Positions 1 through 7,803 of a stretch of 38,786 nucleotides of DNA are shown here, one piece after another. The notes beneath the pieces were generated by a model. The model saw only the letters and a list, made by a program, of their open reading frames with translations. It was not told the origin of the DNA and searched no databases. Where the stretch lies: NCBI GenBank assembly GCA_964568925.1, contig CAZMSJ010000009.1, positions 1 to 38,786 of the forward strand, read 5' to 3'. This DNA comes from CAYQUL01 sp964568925 (GTDB taxonomy: Bacteria > Patescibacteriota > Microgenomatia > UBA8517). Positions within the stretch are counted from its first letter, which is position 1. The number at the start of each line of letters is the position of its first letter. The position numbers were made by a program, and so were the translations under genes.

Positions 1-17
1 CGCGCAAAACGATTCAT

Positions 18-40
18 CCCCGGACTGGCGTCCGGGGTTT
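18..40 (+). terminator. Intrinsic terminator
   Basis: An 8-bp perfect stem (CCCCGGAC, 18-25; GTCCGGGG, 30-37) with a 4-nt loop is followed by TTT. It probably ends a gene left of the window. Nearly the same stem and tail recur at 38743-38766. Confidence 0.6.
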
Positions 41-50
41 CCTCTTGAAC

Positions 51-77
51 AAAAAGCCCCGCATTGTCTGCGGGGTT
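51..77 (-). terminator. Intrinsic terminator, strongest on minus strand
   Basis: The stem CCCCGCA (57-63) / TGCGGGG (69-75) has five A residues on its left (51-55). Read on the minus strand this is a GC-rich hairpin followed by a T tract. It would stop leftward transcription, and could be bidirectional with the 18-40 hairpin. Confidence 0.5.
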
Positions 78-95
78 ATCTTCACAAATGACATG

Positions 96-123
96 TTGCC
101 AAGGCTTATAAAAACGGTATACT
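96..123 (+). promoter_or_regulatory. Sigma-70-type promoter, leaderless type
   Basis: TTGCCA (96-101), a 16-nt spacer and TATACT (118-123). The ATG at 130 lies 6 nt after the -10 box, so the transcript is predicted to begin at or next to the start codon. No Shine-Dalgarno sequence is present. Confidence 0.6.
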
Positions 124-129
124 AACCTC

Positions 130-768
130 ATGAAATTGAAAATTGGAATTGTCATCGTTGTTCTTATTGCAATTGTGGTAGCAGCTGCAGTTCTTTTAAA
201 AGGCAAAGGAACAGAACAGTCTTCAGTCACTTCAGAAGGTAAAACTTCACAACAAACGTCTATTGCTGAAGCAAAATCTTTGAAAGATCTCCTTGCAGGT
301 CCTGTACAAGAATGTCGTTTTTCAACAGAAAACGTTACAGGAACGGTTCATGTAGCTAATCAAAAAATGAGAACTGATATGGTAACTAAAGAAGAAGGCA
401 AAGAAATGACAACTCATATGATTACAGATGGAAAAACTTCTTATTTTTGGATTGAAGGAGAAGGAAATGGATACAAAATGGCGTTCGATGTAACTGAAAA
501 GGCGAAAGAAGTTGAAACAGCAAAAAAGCCTGTTGATATAGATCAAAAATATGATTACTCATGCACACCATGGACCACAGACAGTACTTCTTTTGAACTT
601 CCTGCAAATGTTGTATTTACTGATTTGAGTGCACTTGCAATTCCTTCGATTCAGGCAAAACCAAAAGCAGTCTCTGGTGAGACAAATACCGATATGCAGT
701 GTTCAGCATGTGACTCAGCTCCTGAGAGTTATCGTGCACAGTGTAAACAAGCGTTAGGTTGTAAATAA
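130..768 (+). CDS. Membrane-anchored extracytoplasmic protein, Cys-containing tail
   Basis: The 212-aa protein has an N-terminal hydrophobic helix (about residues 4-23) and no lipobox, so it is probably an anchored protein facing outside. A Ser/Thr/Gln-rich spacer follows. The middle (about 55-125) has alternating short strands with the pattern KMRTDM, HMITDGKTSYFW and GYKMAF. This recalls LolA/DUF4412-like lipid-binding beta-sheet proteins, but the resemblance is weak and not a firm assignment. The C-terminus carries four Cys in a CSAC...C...GC arrangement that could form disulphides or bind metal. The ATG sits 6 nt after a TATACT -10 box, which fixes the start. It stands alone, with a terminator downstream. 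Function unknown. Confidence 0.75.
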   Translation: MKLKIGIVIVVLIAIVVAAAVLLKGKGTEQSSVTSEGKTSQQTSIAEAKSLKDLLAGPVQECRFSTENVTGTVHVANQKMRTDMVTKEEGKEMTTHMITDGKTSYFWIEGEGNGYKMAFDVTEKAKEVETAKKPVDIDQKYDYSCTPWTTDSTSFELPANVVFTDLSALAIPSIQAKPKAVSGETNTDMQCSACDSAPESYRAQCKQALGCK

Positions 769-794
769 AAAAATTGGTCGGCACATAGCCGACC
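766..794 (-). terminator. Bidirectional intrinsic terminator
   Basis: GGTCGGC (776-782) / GCCGACC (788-794) with a 5-nt loop lies between two convergent genes. On the minus strand a T-rich tract follows the stem, so it mainly ends the leftward gene 801-1088. Confidence 0.7.
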
Positions 795-800
795 TACTTC

Positions 801-1088
801 TTACTCTACTGGAATGAATCTCCCTTGCTCAATTGCAAGTTGTCGCAAATAGCCTGATTGCGGTATTTTGTATGAGGGATCAATCAAGATCGCAGTTTGA
901 AAGGTGACTCGTCCTAATGCAGGAATATCTATCTCTACATAGCTTGGATTTCTTCTCGCCTCAAGTTTTGTTTGTTTGAAGAGACGCACCATAGCATCAA
1001 TCTCATCTGGATGTCGCATATGATGTAGATCATCTTGATCGACATCATTGCCTGCAAATCGTGACTCTACCCAGGTAATACCTTCCAA
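801..1088 (-). CDS. Small hypothetical protein, TTG start
   Basis: This 95-aa soluble protein has no signal or membrane segment. It is acidic in its first half (Asp/Glu/His, including DVDQDDLHHMRHPDEID) and ends in a predicted beta-rich stretch. I do not recognise the family. The start is TTG (1086-1088). It is supported by AAGGAG placed 7 nt upstream on the minus strand, while no ATG is suitably placed. A TATTAT-like -10 lies further upstream, giving a leader. The downstream hairpin at 776-794 ends the unit. It is a single gene flanked by unrelated genes. Confidence 0.65.
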   Translation of the reverse strand: MEGITWVESRFAGNDVDQDDLHHMRHPDEIDAMVRLFKQTKLEARRNPSYVEIDIPALGRVTFQTAILIDPSYKIPQSGYLRQLAIEQGRFIPVE

Positions 1089-1209
1089 AGCAATACTCCT
1101 TCATTTATATCCGTTCGATGAAAGAATAATACCACAATATAGGTATATCCGCCACAGAAGAACCTTTGGCAATAGATAAGTTGCGTCCGCCGTTTGTATA
1201 ATGAATTGT

Positions 1210-2274
1210 ATGGCCCGACTTACCTATCAGCAGTTAATTGATCGTCATTTAGCGATTTTAAAGTCACTTGAATATGATTCAGGGTTGTTTTCAGCTGCAG
1301 GGAAAGGTGTTTCAACTGGATATGACAAAAGTTGGCTTCGTGATAACTTCTATGAAACACTTGCATTTGAAATTATTGGAGACTGGGGGACAGTAAGCAA
1401 AACAACTGACGCCATTTTAGCTATCTTTTTGAAACATGAAGCTAAGATTGACGCCGCGATAAAGGAGAAACCAAAGGCCAGCTTTGAATACATTCATGCA
1501 CGATTCCACCCTGAAACCTTTGATGAGTTTTGGGAGGAGTGGGGAAATAAGCAGAACGATGCCGTAGGCTGCGTATTATATCGAATAGGAGAGCTAGAGC
1601 ACCATCACAACAGAAGTGTTGTGAAAAACGAAGACCACCGTCGTATTGTGCAAAAGCTGGTGCATTATCTTGCAAGTATCGAGTACTGGCATGACCGGGA
1701 CTCTGGTATGTGGGAGGAAGATGAAGAAGTACACGCAAGTTCTGTTGGTGCCTGTGTTGCAGGACTTAAAGCAATTCAACACATACCTGGTATTGTTGTC
1801 CCTCGAGAGTTAATTGAGAATGGTGAGCGTTCACTTCGGGCACTCTTGCCTCGTGAATCTGAACGAAAGTTTGTCGATTTGTCACTTCTTTCACTTATTT
1901 GGCCATACCGGGTGGTAACTGCAACGGAAAGAACTCAGATACTTGAACACGTTGAGTACCACTTGCGGCGTGCTCGTGGAATTATTCGATACAAGGGAGA
2001 CCGATACTACAACAAGAATGAAGATCAAGTGAGTGAAGAGGCTGAATGGACATTTGGTTTGGCATGGCTTGCCATTATTTATAAAGAAATGGGATTAACG
2101 GAAAAGGCACAAGAGGTATTGAAAGATTTAATTGCAATTGATACTGAACATGGGCTGCCTGAACTCTACTTTAGTAATTCGCCTGAATACAATGCAAATA
2201 CACCACTTGGGTGGAGTGAATCATTGTTCATTGTGGCTCTGTGTGAAATGAGTGAGCGAAAAGTGGAAGGATAA
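1210..2274 (+). CDS. GH15-like (glucoamylase/phosphorylase-kinase type) glycoside hydrolase
   Basis: This 354-aa protein is the right size for a single (alpha/alpha)6 barrel. GH15-type landmarks are a YDKSWLRDNFY segment (about 38-48), a QNDAVG segment (about 115-120), a MWEEDEEVHAS segment holding the probable general acid (about 167-177), and a C-terminal PLGWSES segment preceded by GLPELYFSN, where the second catalytic acid would lie. There is no signal peptide, so it should act in the cytoplasm, for example on alpha-glucans, trehalose-like or maltodextrin substrates; the substrate is not readable. The start is placed at 1210 because the ATG at 1201 overlaps the TATAAT box (1197-1202). The ATG at 1210 lies 7 nt after that box and has no SD, like its leaderless neighbours. 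Confidence 0.75.
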   Translation: MARLTYQQLIDRHLAILKSLEYDSGLFSAAGKGVSTGYDKSWLRDNFYETLAFEIIGDWGTVSKTTDAILAIFLKHEAKIDAAIKEKPKASFEYIHARFHPETFDEFWEEWGNKQNDAVGCVLYRIGELEHHHNRSVVKNEDHRRIVQKLVHYLASIEYWHDRDSGMWEEDEEVHASSVGACVAGLKAIQHIPGIVVPRELIENGERSLRALLPRESERKFVDLSLLSLIWPYRVVTATERTQILEHVEYHLRRARGIIRYKGDRYYNKNEDQVSEEAEWTFGLAWLAIIYKEMGLTEKAQEVLKDLIAIDTEHGLPELYFSNSPEYNANTPLGWSESLFIVALCEMSERKVEG

Positions 2275-2275
2275 A

Positions 2276-2866
2276 TTACTTCAACGTTGCCATCGGGGTT
2301 GGATCACTGACTAAATATCGATATGTTGTCTGGTTGTTTACTGTCTCTTCAGAATAAATAAAAGCGATAACTGATCCATCAAGGTTTTTTAAGTACCCAT
2401 TTATTTTGGTGTTTGCTTCAGAAACAATAAACGGAGTTATTTTTTGAGTTTTTGTCTTGATTTCTGGTACCCATCCTTCTGCCTGAAGCGTTGCATGTGG
2501 AACCGGAGCTGGGTTAAATACTCGAGAAGGGTCTGCAGGGGCTACCGCCATATATTCATTCCCATTCAAGTACACCGTGTGACCATTTACGACAATTGCC
2601 TTTTTCATAAGAACTGCTGACTTAGCATCTTGGTTTGTAAATTTTAAATCTGCAGGGGGAAAGTGATCAGTACTTGTAACCTGTGGTTCTTTTAACATGT
2701 TTAGAACCGTTTGTTCTTCAAGCGAAGCACTCTGCGTTGCTGTCTGTTCGTTCTTCGTCGTAACGACTAGGCCATTTTTCGTAATTTGTAATGCACTTCG
2801 GTTTACAAATACATATCCAAGGCTTACGAGGATCACAACCAGTAGTAGAATTTGTGCAATTCGCAT
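2276..2866 (-). CDS. Membrane-anchored hypothetical protein
   Basis: This 196-aa protein has one N-terminal transmembrane helix (about 4-22) followed by a polar domain, probably outside the cell. No family recognised. The ATG lies 5 nt after a TATAGT -10 box on the minus strand (2872-2877), so it is predicted to be leaderless. Its stop is 2 nt from the stop of the convergent glycosidase gene, with no terminator between them. Confidence 0.7.
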   Translation of the reverse strand: MRIAQILLLVVILVSLGYVFVNRSALQITKNGLVVTTKNEQTATQSASLEEQTVLNMLKEPQVTSTDHFPPADLKFTNQDAKSAVLMKKAIVVNGHTVYLNGNEYMAVAPADPSRVFNPAPVPHATLQAEGWVPEIKTKTQKITPFIVSEANTKINGYLKNLDGSVIAFIYSEETVNNQTTYRYLVSDPTPMATLK

Positions 2867-2934
2867 AACTCACTATACAACAAAGAACAAAGCTTCTGCT
2901 ATACTTTCTTCGTCACACAAACAAGGAGTACGAG

Positions 2935-3597
2935 TTGAAACATATCTTGGTCATGGCACTCTTAGTGCTTACGAATACGGTCCTTCCTCAGGACCTGACA
3001 AAAGACAATTGCATACAAATCGGGCAATTTAGCTTTAAAGGTGATCTTTCACTTTTAGAAAACGGCTATTGCGACTATCGTGGTCGATGGATTCCGGGAC
3101 TTATCACCGATGAATCATACAGACGCCCAGCACCCGTTCACATTGTGGGGAATATCGTTTGGTATAACCCAGGTGTCATGGAACAGGTTGCCCAAGGCAA
3201 GAACATCGATCTTTCTGGCTACATAGATGGGGTTTCCTTGATGTCAGTCGCAGACGTAGGCCAAACAGTATGGCTAAAGCGATCTGGTGGCTCCTGGGAA
3301 GGTCCGTTTATCGTAATTGACTGTTCTGCTTCGTACCATATGTTTTCAAACGTATACTATGGTGGTGAAGTAGCAGAAATCGGGTTTAAAACGGCAGAGA
3401 AGTGGGGAATGGTTACCCTAACCGCTGAGGGCAAAATTGATCGAAGTAATGTTCAATGGAACCTATCAGGTGTTGAGGTATATAAAGGAAGTTCACCCCC
3501 TGATGCTCAAAGCCAACCGGTTCGATATGTGGAGTGGTGGATGCAGAGCACCAAATTCACGAACGGGTTAGGCTTTCCCGAGATTATGAATCACTAG
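2935..3597 (+). CDS. Secreted protein with double-psi beta-barrel-like region
   Basis: This 220-aa protein starts with a short signal-peptide-like helix (MKHILVMALLVLTNTVL). The region about 95-160 reads ADVGQTVWLK, GPFIVIDCS, then GEVAEIGFKTAEKWGM. That layout resembles the RlpA/barwin double-psi barrel: strand, Asp-containing turn, then an alpha helix ending in a WGM-type motif. A role in binding or cutting cell-wall or surface glycan is possible but is inference. The start is TTG at 2935, with AAGGAG (2923-2928) at 6-nt spacing and an extended -10 TGCTATACT (2897-2905). A strong terminator follows at 3633-3665. Confidence 0.65.
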   Translation: MKHILVMALLVLTNTVLPQDLTKDNCIQIGQFSFKGDLSLLENGYCDYRGRWIPGLITDESYRRPAPVHIVGNIVWYNPGVMEQVAQGKNIDLSGYIDGVSLMSVADVGQTVWLKRSGGSWEGPFIVIDCSASYHMFSNVYYGGEVAEIGFKTAEKWGMVTLTAEGKIDRSNVQWNLSGVEVYKGSSPPDAQSQPVRYVEWWMQSTKFTNGLGFPEIMNH

Positions 3598-3632
3598 CGG
3601 ATTCAACAAAAAGAAGAATGTGTGACACAGCA

Positions 3633-3665
3633 GTGGGCAGTTATTTTTTAACTGCTCACTTTTTT
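3633..3665 (+). terminator. Intrinsic terminator
   Basis: GTGGGCAGTTA (3633-3643) pairs with TAACTGCTCAC (3649-3659) with one G-T pair, followed by six T residues. It ends the 2935-3597 gene and overlaps the TGA stop of the convergent pyrG. Confidence 0.75.
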
Positions 3666-5359
3666 GTTTTCTTGCAGGCTTTTGTAAAACCGATAAAGAG
3701 AGGATGAGGGGCAAGTGGACGAGAAAGGTATTCCGGATGGAACTGAGTACCAATAAAGAATGGATGGTCAGCAATTTCAATTGCTTCAACGAGTGTCTTG
3801 TCTGGTGACAAACCAGCAATTGTCATACCCGCCTTTTCATATCTTTCTTTGTAATCGATATTAAATTCATATCGATGTCTGTGTCTTTCAAAGATACTTC
3901 CCTTCGCATCTACTAATTTTTCTTGCATTGGGTTTTGCATAAGCCACGCTGCATCAGTGGAATGAGTGTTTTCTGTATAGATCGTTTCAAGTTTTGTACC
4001 CTTGGTAAGTGTGCATGCCCATGCACCAAGTCGAATGGTTCCACCATATTGTTTATTTTTCAGGAGTTTCTTTTGTGACTCAATGACATGAATCACCGGA
4101 TGTTTAGTTTTAGGATCTGCTTCCTGAGTATTGGCATTGGCTAAATGCAAAACATTTCGACCAAATTCAATGACAGCCATTTGCATACCAAAACACAAAC
4201 CTAAATATGGAACTTTTTCTTCTCGTGCAAAACGGATTGCAGTTACTTTTCCTTCAACACCACGCTTTCCCCATCCTTGTGGAACAACAATTCCATCAAG
4301 AGAAAGGTCGCGCAAGATCTTTGCTGACTTTTGATACGTCATTCCTTCTAAATCTTCACTGTTAATCCACACAAGCTCAGGTGTAACTTCGTTTACCCGA
4401 GCACCATGCTTTAGGGCTTCAACGACACAAACATAGGTATCAGACAAAGTGTAGTCACCCGTCTTTTGATATTTTCCTATGATTCCAACACGAATCTTTT
4501 TGGTTGCCTTCTCGCGTTCGGAAATCATGTGTCTCCACTCTTTCATGTCTTTCTCTGTTAGTTTAATTTTGAGTGATTTTGCAACCATCTCAGGAACATT
4601 CTGTCTTTCAAGAACGAGTGGTACATCATAGATACTCGCCACATCTGGGTTAGCTATGATGTGGTCAACTGGAACACCTGAAGCAAGGTGTATTTTTTCT
4701 TTTCGTTTCTCATCAATCTCGCGCTCTGCTCGTGCAATGATAAAGTCTGGTTGAATGCCAAGAGAATTTAATGCCTGTACAGACTGTTGTAATGGTTTAC
4801 TTTTGAGTTCTCCAATAGAGCTTGGTGCCGGGAGGTATCCTACTAACATGAAAGCAATGTCATGTGGTCTTTCAAGTTTAATTCTTCGTGCTGCTTCAAA
4901 GAACAAGAGTCCTTCGTATTCACCAACCGTTCCACCTAACTCAACGATGACAACCTGCGCGTTGTTTACTTTACCAGCACGTTCCCATCGTGCTGCAATC
5001 TCTGGAGGAATTTGATGATATGGTTCTACACATTTTCCTTTGTAGAAAAGGGCTCGTTCTTTTTGAAGTACATCCCAATAGATCTGACCATTGGTCATGT
5101 AGTTTTCTCGATAAATATTTTTATTGATGAATCGTTCGTAGTGTCCTAAGTCTTGATCTGTTTCAAGACCATCATGAGTTACAAAGACTTCACCATGTTC
5201 CAATGGATTCATTGTGCCTGCGTCAATGTTTAAATACATGTCGCACTTAACGAGTGTTGTTCTAATTCCTCTGGAGTTTAGGAGAAGACCGAGGGAGGCA
5301 GCAGTTATGCCTTTACCAAGGCCACTTAGGACGCCGCCAGCAATAATTATGTATTTCAC
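3656..5359 (-). CDS. pyrG: CTP synthase (glutamine hydrolysing)
   Basis: This enzyme converts UTP, ATP and glutamine to CTP in de novo pyrimidine synthesis. The 567-aa protein has both domains. The N-terminal synthetase has the P-loop SGLGKG (12-17), HGEVFVTHDG (55-64) and TDQDLGHYERF with the metal-binding Asp70. The C-terminal class I glutamine amidotransferase has the nucleophile motif GLCFGMQ and the His/Glu motif QFHPEY. It is slightly longer than the usual 530-550 aa. Residues normally reading KIDPYxNxDPG are KCDMYLNIDAG, a small departure. The start is GTG (5357-5359); an in-frame TAG lies just upstream, so no longer start exists. No SD is visible, which is unusual here. A hairpin that may hold the promoter ends about 20 nt before the GTG. 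Confidence 0.95.
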   Translation of the reverse strand: MKYIIIAGGVLSGLGKGITAASLGLLLNSRGIRTTLVKCDMYLNIDAGTMNPLEHGEVFVTHDGLETDQDLGHYERFINKNIYRENYMTNGQIYWDVLQKERALFYKGKCVEPYHQIPPEIAARWERAGKVNNAQVVIVELGGTVGEYEGLLFFEAARRIKLERPHDIAFMLVGYLPAPSSIGELKSKPLQQSVQALNSLGIQPDFIIARAEREIDEKRKEKIHLASGVPVDHIIANPDVASIYDVPLVLERQNVPEMVAKSLKIKLTEKDMKEWRHMISEREKATKKIRVGIIGKYQKTGDYTLSDTYVCVVEALKHGARVNEVTPELVWINSEDLEGMTYQKSAKILRDLSLDGIVVPQGWGKRGVEGKVTAIRFAREEKVPYLGLCFGMQMAVIEFGRNVLHLANANTQEADPKTKHPVIHVIESQKKLLKNKQYGGTIRLGAWACTLTKGTKLETIYTENTHSTDAAWLMQNPMQEKLVDAKGSIFERHRHRYEFNIDYKERYEKAGMTIAGLSPDKTLVEAIEIADHPFFIGTQFHPEYLSRPLAPHPLFIGFTKACKKTKK

Positions 5360-5370
5360 TTTTGTTAACT

Positions 5371-5421
5371 AAAAAATAACCCCTGACAGAATAGCACTGG
5401 CTGTGCATTTCCTGTCAAGGG
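5371..5421 (-). terminator. Terminator-like hairpin before pyrG, overlapping a possible promoter
   Basis: On the minus strand CCCTTGACAG and CTGTCAGGGG pair across 5380-5421, with an inner GCAC/GTGC stem, and the hairpin is followed by TTATTTTTT. It ends the upstream gene 5429-5740 and lies directly before the pyrG GTG. The outer stem also contains TTGACA (5413-5418). A weak GCTATT -10 (5390-5395) follows at 17-nt spacing, so the pyrG promoter may be nested in the hairpin. Confidence 0.65.
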
Positions 5422-5428
5422 AGTAAAC

Positions 5429-5740
5429 CTAACTCGCGGCTAAGAGCTTTCCTCGAATGATAATAGTGAGGGTTCTTACGACACCTGGAGGTGCCTTCTC
5501 TTTAGAGTACCTCTTTACCATATCATCGAAAGATTTCTCGTCTGTCAGACGGATCTTCTTTGCGACAAACGCAGTTTTTGAGTGCCCACGCACTTTTGTT
5601 ACGTCTGAAAAGACAGCAAACACATCATCCGGTGTTTTGCGCAATTCGTCAAAAACTGCTTGTCGGTCGGTCACTGTTTCTAAAAACGTTGCAGTCCCTT
5701 GAACAGAAAACAGTTGTCCAGACTCATCCATAACCTTCAT
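5429..5740 (-). CDS. Small hypothetical soluble protein
   Basis: This 103-aa basic protein has no signal or membrane helix. It looks alpha/beta, with a conserved-looking core (DVFAVFSDVTKVRGHSKTAF) and a C-terminal beta strand (RTLTIIIRGK). Family not recognised. The ATG at 5740 is chosen because AAGGAG (5748-5753) stands 7 nt upstream. A TTG two codons earlier would be only 1 nt from the SD. A TACAAT -10 (5782-5787) gives an mRNA leader of about 35 nt. The downstream hairpin at 5371-5421 separates it from pyrG. Confidence 0.7.
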   Translation of the reverse strand: MKVMDESGQLFSVQGTATFLETVTDRQAVFDELRKTPDDVFAVFSDVTKVRGHSKTAFVAKKIRLTDEKSFDDMVKRYSKEKAPPGVVRTLTIIIRGKLLAAS

Positions 5741-5867
5741 GACCAATCTCCTTATGTGAGAAGGTGCGAGTAGATAGGGGAATTGTAGTAAAGAATCGGT
5801 ATTAGTTACAGCTGTGACTTTTTCACTTGGAGGACTATACTTAAATTTCTTCGAGTTTTAGGGGTAC

Positions 5868-5894
5868 AAAAAAAGACCCTCAAAATAAGGGGCT
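5868..5894 (-). terminator. Probable weak terminator
   Basis: On the minus strand GCCC/GGGT forms a short stem followed by a run of seven T residues, just downstream of the small membrane gene 5901-6071. The stem is only about 4 bp, so confidence is limited. Confidence 0.35.
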
Positions 5895-5900
5895 GATATT

Positions 5901-6071
5901 TTATCTCTTCAGCAGAATATTAAGGACGTTAAGCCCAAGTATTGTAGCCCAGATGATGACAATTAGAGCATAAGTGGAAGCAATTCTCAAATTTTTGTTG
6001 ATGACATGGACAACAAACAAAAAGAAATTCATGACAAAAACAATCAAGTTCAGGACTAATACAATTTCCAA
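5901..6071 (-). CDS. 56-aa two-helix membrane protein, TTG start
   Basis: This small gene is supported by an exact AAGGAG (6081-6086) placed 9 nt before a TTG codon (6069-6071) and by the composition of the product. Almost the whole protein is hydrophobic, with two predicted membrane helices: about 2-24 (EIVLVLNLIVFVMNFFLFVV) and about 32-53. They are joined by a short basic turn (HVINKNLRIAS), and the C-terminus is KR. That is a good hairpin topology with both ends on the same side. No homology recognised. It lies between the SD-led gene 5429-5740 and tRNA-Arg. A role as a small regulatory or assembly subunit is possible, but nothing in the sequence names it. Confidence 0.55.
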   Translation of the reverse strand: MEIVLVLNLIVFVMNFFLFVVHVINKNLRIASTYALIVIIWATILGLNVLNILLKR

Positions 6072-6118
6072 GATCTCTATCTCCTTAAGACATCTTTAGC
6101 TGAGGAATACGCCTATTT

Positions 6119-6196
6119 TGGTGTACCCGGGAGGGATCGAACCTCCAAACCTCTTGTTCCGAAGACAAGCGCTCTATCCAATTGAGCTACGGGTAC
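6119..6196 (-). tRNA. tRNA-Arg (anticodon TCG), encoded CCA
   Basis: It has the full cloverleaf: acceptor GTACCCG/CGGGTAC, D arm GCTC/GAGC, anticodon stem CTTGT/ACAAG with loop CTTCGGA, and T arm GGAG/CTCC. The 3' CCA is encoded (6119-6121), unlike the other tRNAs in the window. A TACAAT -10 (6211-6216) lies 14 nt upstream. Confidence 0.95.
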
Positions 6197-6300
6197 GTAT
6201 TGACCACCATATTGTACATGAGATCAGAATTAGACACAAAAAATGTACAATGAGTCACTAGGAATAGCATATTATACCCTATATACGGTACAATTCCACC

Positions 6301-7383
6301 ATGGCTGAAATTTTGGACCCAATAAAACAAATTGAAGAGGAAATTCGTAAGCTTCCGTACCACAAAGGAACGGAACGTCATATCGGAATGCTTCGAGCTC
6401 GTTTGGCTATTTTAAAAGACAAGCAAATTGAGGCAGCAAGTCGCTCAACAGGTGGGGGCGGTGGGTATGCTGTAAAGAAACAAGGAGACGCGACTGTTGT
6501 CTTGGTTGGACCACCATCTGCCGGAAAGTCTACCCTCATTAATGCATTAACAAACGCTGAAAGTAAGGTTGCCCCATACGCCTTTACCACCGTTTCTGTT
6601 ATCCCGGGCATGATGAAGTACAAGAATGCACAAATTCAAATCTTAGATGTCCCAGGACTTATTGAAGGGGCAGAAGAGGGTAAGGGGCGTGGACGAGAGG
6701 TTCTCTCGGTTGTACGAGGTGCAGACCTGCTTGTCATGATGAGTGATCCCCAAAGACTCCATGCAATAACGAGAAACAGTGAAGCACTTGAGAGAAACGG
6801 TATTCGAATAAACAAGGCAGTCCCAGATATTAAGATTGAAAAAAGTATATCTGGAGGCCTTTTGGTGCATTCAAATATTAAACAGGAACTTGATAAAGAG
6901 ACAATCAAGGATGTAATTATCCAAATGGGAATCAAAAATGGAGATATTTATCTTCGTGAGAAAGTAACCATGGATCAGTTAATTGATGCCCTGTCACGAA
7001 ACCGTGTCTATATTCCAGCGCTCTATGTGGTAAACAAAATTGATTTAGGAATTCCGAAGAAACTTCCACCTGAGCTTTCTCATGGGTATGTTGGAATCAG
7101 TGCTACAAAGAAACAAGATCTTGATCGACTGCAAGCAGAGATATGGAAAGCACTTGGTTTAACAACGATCTTTTTAGTGAAACCGAACGAAGAACCTTCT
7201 GAAGAAAACCCCACAGTAGTTCACTCAAACTACACACTACAAATGGTTGCTGAGGAAATTGGTTCAGAATTTGTAAGTAGTAAAACAAAAGCAAAGATTT
7301 GGGGAAATGGTGCAAAGTTCCCTGCACAAGAAGTTTCACTTTCAACAGTCGTTAAAGATGGAATGATGGTTCGGTTTATCTAA
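6301..7383 (+). CDS. DRG-family GTPase with TGS domain (archaeal/eukaryotic type)
   Basis: This 360-aa translation-linked P-loop GTPase has an N-terminal helical region and a Gly-rich stretch (50-55). G1 is GPPSAGKST (70-78), the G2 Thr is in FTTVSVIPG (95-103), G3 is DVPG (116-119) and G4 is NKID (245-248). A C-terminal TGS domain (about 290-360) is a likely RNA/ribosome contact. The long insert between G3 and G4 (about 150-240), with GIRINKAVPDI and LIDALSRNRVYIPALYVVNK, closely follows archaeal and eukaryotic DRG proteins rather than bacterial ObgE or YchF. It should bind ribosomes or their factors; that is inferred from the family. The ATG lies 6 nt after TACAAT (6289-6294), so it is predicted leaderless. 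It is a single gene, convergent with 7386-7742. Confidence 0.85.
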   Translation: MAEILDPIKQIEEEIRKLPYHKGTERHIGMLRARLAILKDKQIEAASRSTGGGGGYAVKKQGDATVVLVGPPSAGKSTLINALTNAESKVAPYAFTTVSVIPGMMKYKNAQIQILDVPGLIEGAEEGKGRGREVLSVVRGADLLVMMSDPQRLHAITRNSEALERNGIRINKAVPDIKIEKSISGGLLVHSNIKQELDKETIKDVIIQMGIKNGDIYLREKVTMDQLIDALSRNRVYIPALYVVNKIDLGIPKKLPPELSHGYVGISATKKQDLDRLQAEIWKALGLTTIFLVKPNEEPSEENPTVVHSNYTLQMVAEEIGSEFVSSKTKAKIWGNGAKFPAQEVSLSTVVKDGMMVRFI

Positions 7384-7385
7384 CG

Positions 7386-7742
7386 TTAGAAGCGACGACC
7401 ACCAGGTTTATTAAGAGGTTGTTGGACTTTCCCATTGCCTTCATCTACGGTTGCTCGTACAGTTCCATTATCACTATCCCTTGCAGCAAGTGCTGCCTTT
7501 TGTCTTTCTTCAAGTGTTTGTTGTTGGTATGGTTGAGCTTCTACTATCGTAGGAGTAGAGTCAGGCCCCTTTTGTACGTTTGGAATAAAATCAAGACTTT
7601 TCCGTGCAAGTAGCATTGGATCTGGTTCATATGTGGCTAAATCTTTGTTTGAAAATGAAGCATCTTGACCTTGTCCTCCACCATCCTCAACACCTCCACT
7701 GTTTCCACCGAATCTACTTTTAATTGCACCTATTATTCCCAT
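7386..7742 (-). CDS. Low-complexity hypothetical protein
   Basis: This 118-aa hydrophilic protein begins with MGIIGAIKSRFGG, then a Gly/Asp/Gln-rich stretch and a Gln-rich, probably unstructured C-terminal half ending KPGGRRF. No domain recognised. The ATG at 7740-7742 is preferred over a longer frame because upstream codons run into tRNA-Leu. TTGACA (minus strand, 7772-7777), an 18-nt spacer and AATATT (7748-7753) place a promoter 5 nt before that ATG. The gene ends 2 nt from the stop of the convergent GTPase. Confidence 0.55.
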   Translation of the reverse strand: MGIIGAIKSRFGGNSGGVEDGGGQGQDASFSNKDLATYEPDPMLLARKSLDFIPNVQKGPDSTPTIVEAQPYQQQTLEERQKAALAARDSDNGTVRATVDEGNGKVQQPLNKPGGRRF

Positions 7743-7784
7743 GAGAAAATATTGATCTAAAACGATGTGTTTGTCAAACTTTGA

Positions 7785-7790
7785 TATACT
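7785..7790 (+). promoter_or_regulatory. Extended -10 promoter of tRNA-Leu
   Basis: TGA-TATACT, with TG at 7782-7783, forms an extended -10 13 nt before the tRNA. The same TGA-TATAAT form precedes tRNA-Val (14635-14640) and tRNA-Leu(GAG) (12919-12924), suggesting a shared type of stable-RNA promoter. Confidence 0.55.
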
Positions 7791-7803
7791 CCAGTAGTTA
7801 TTA

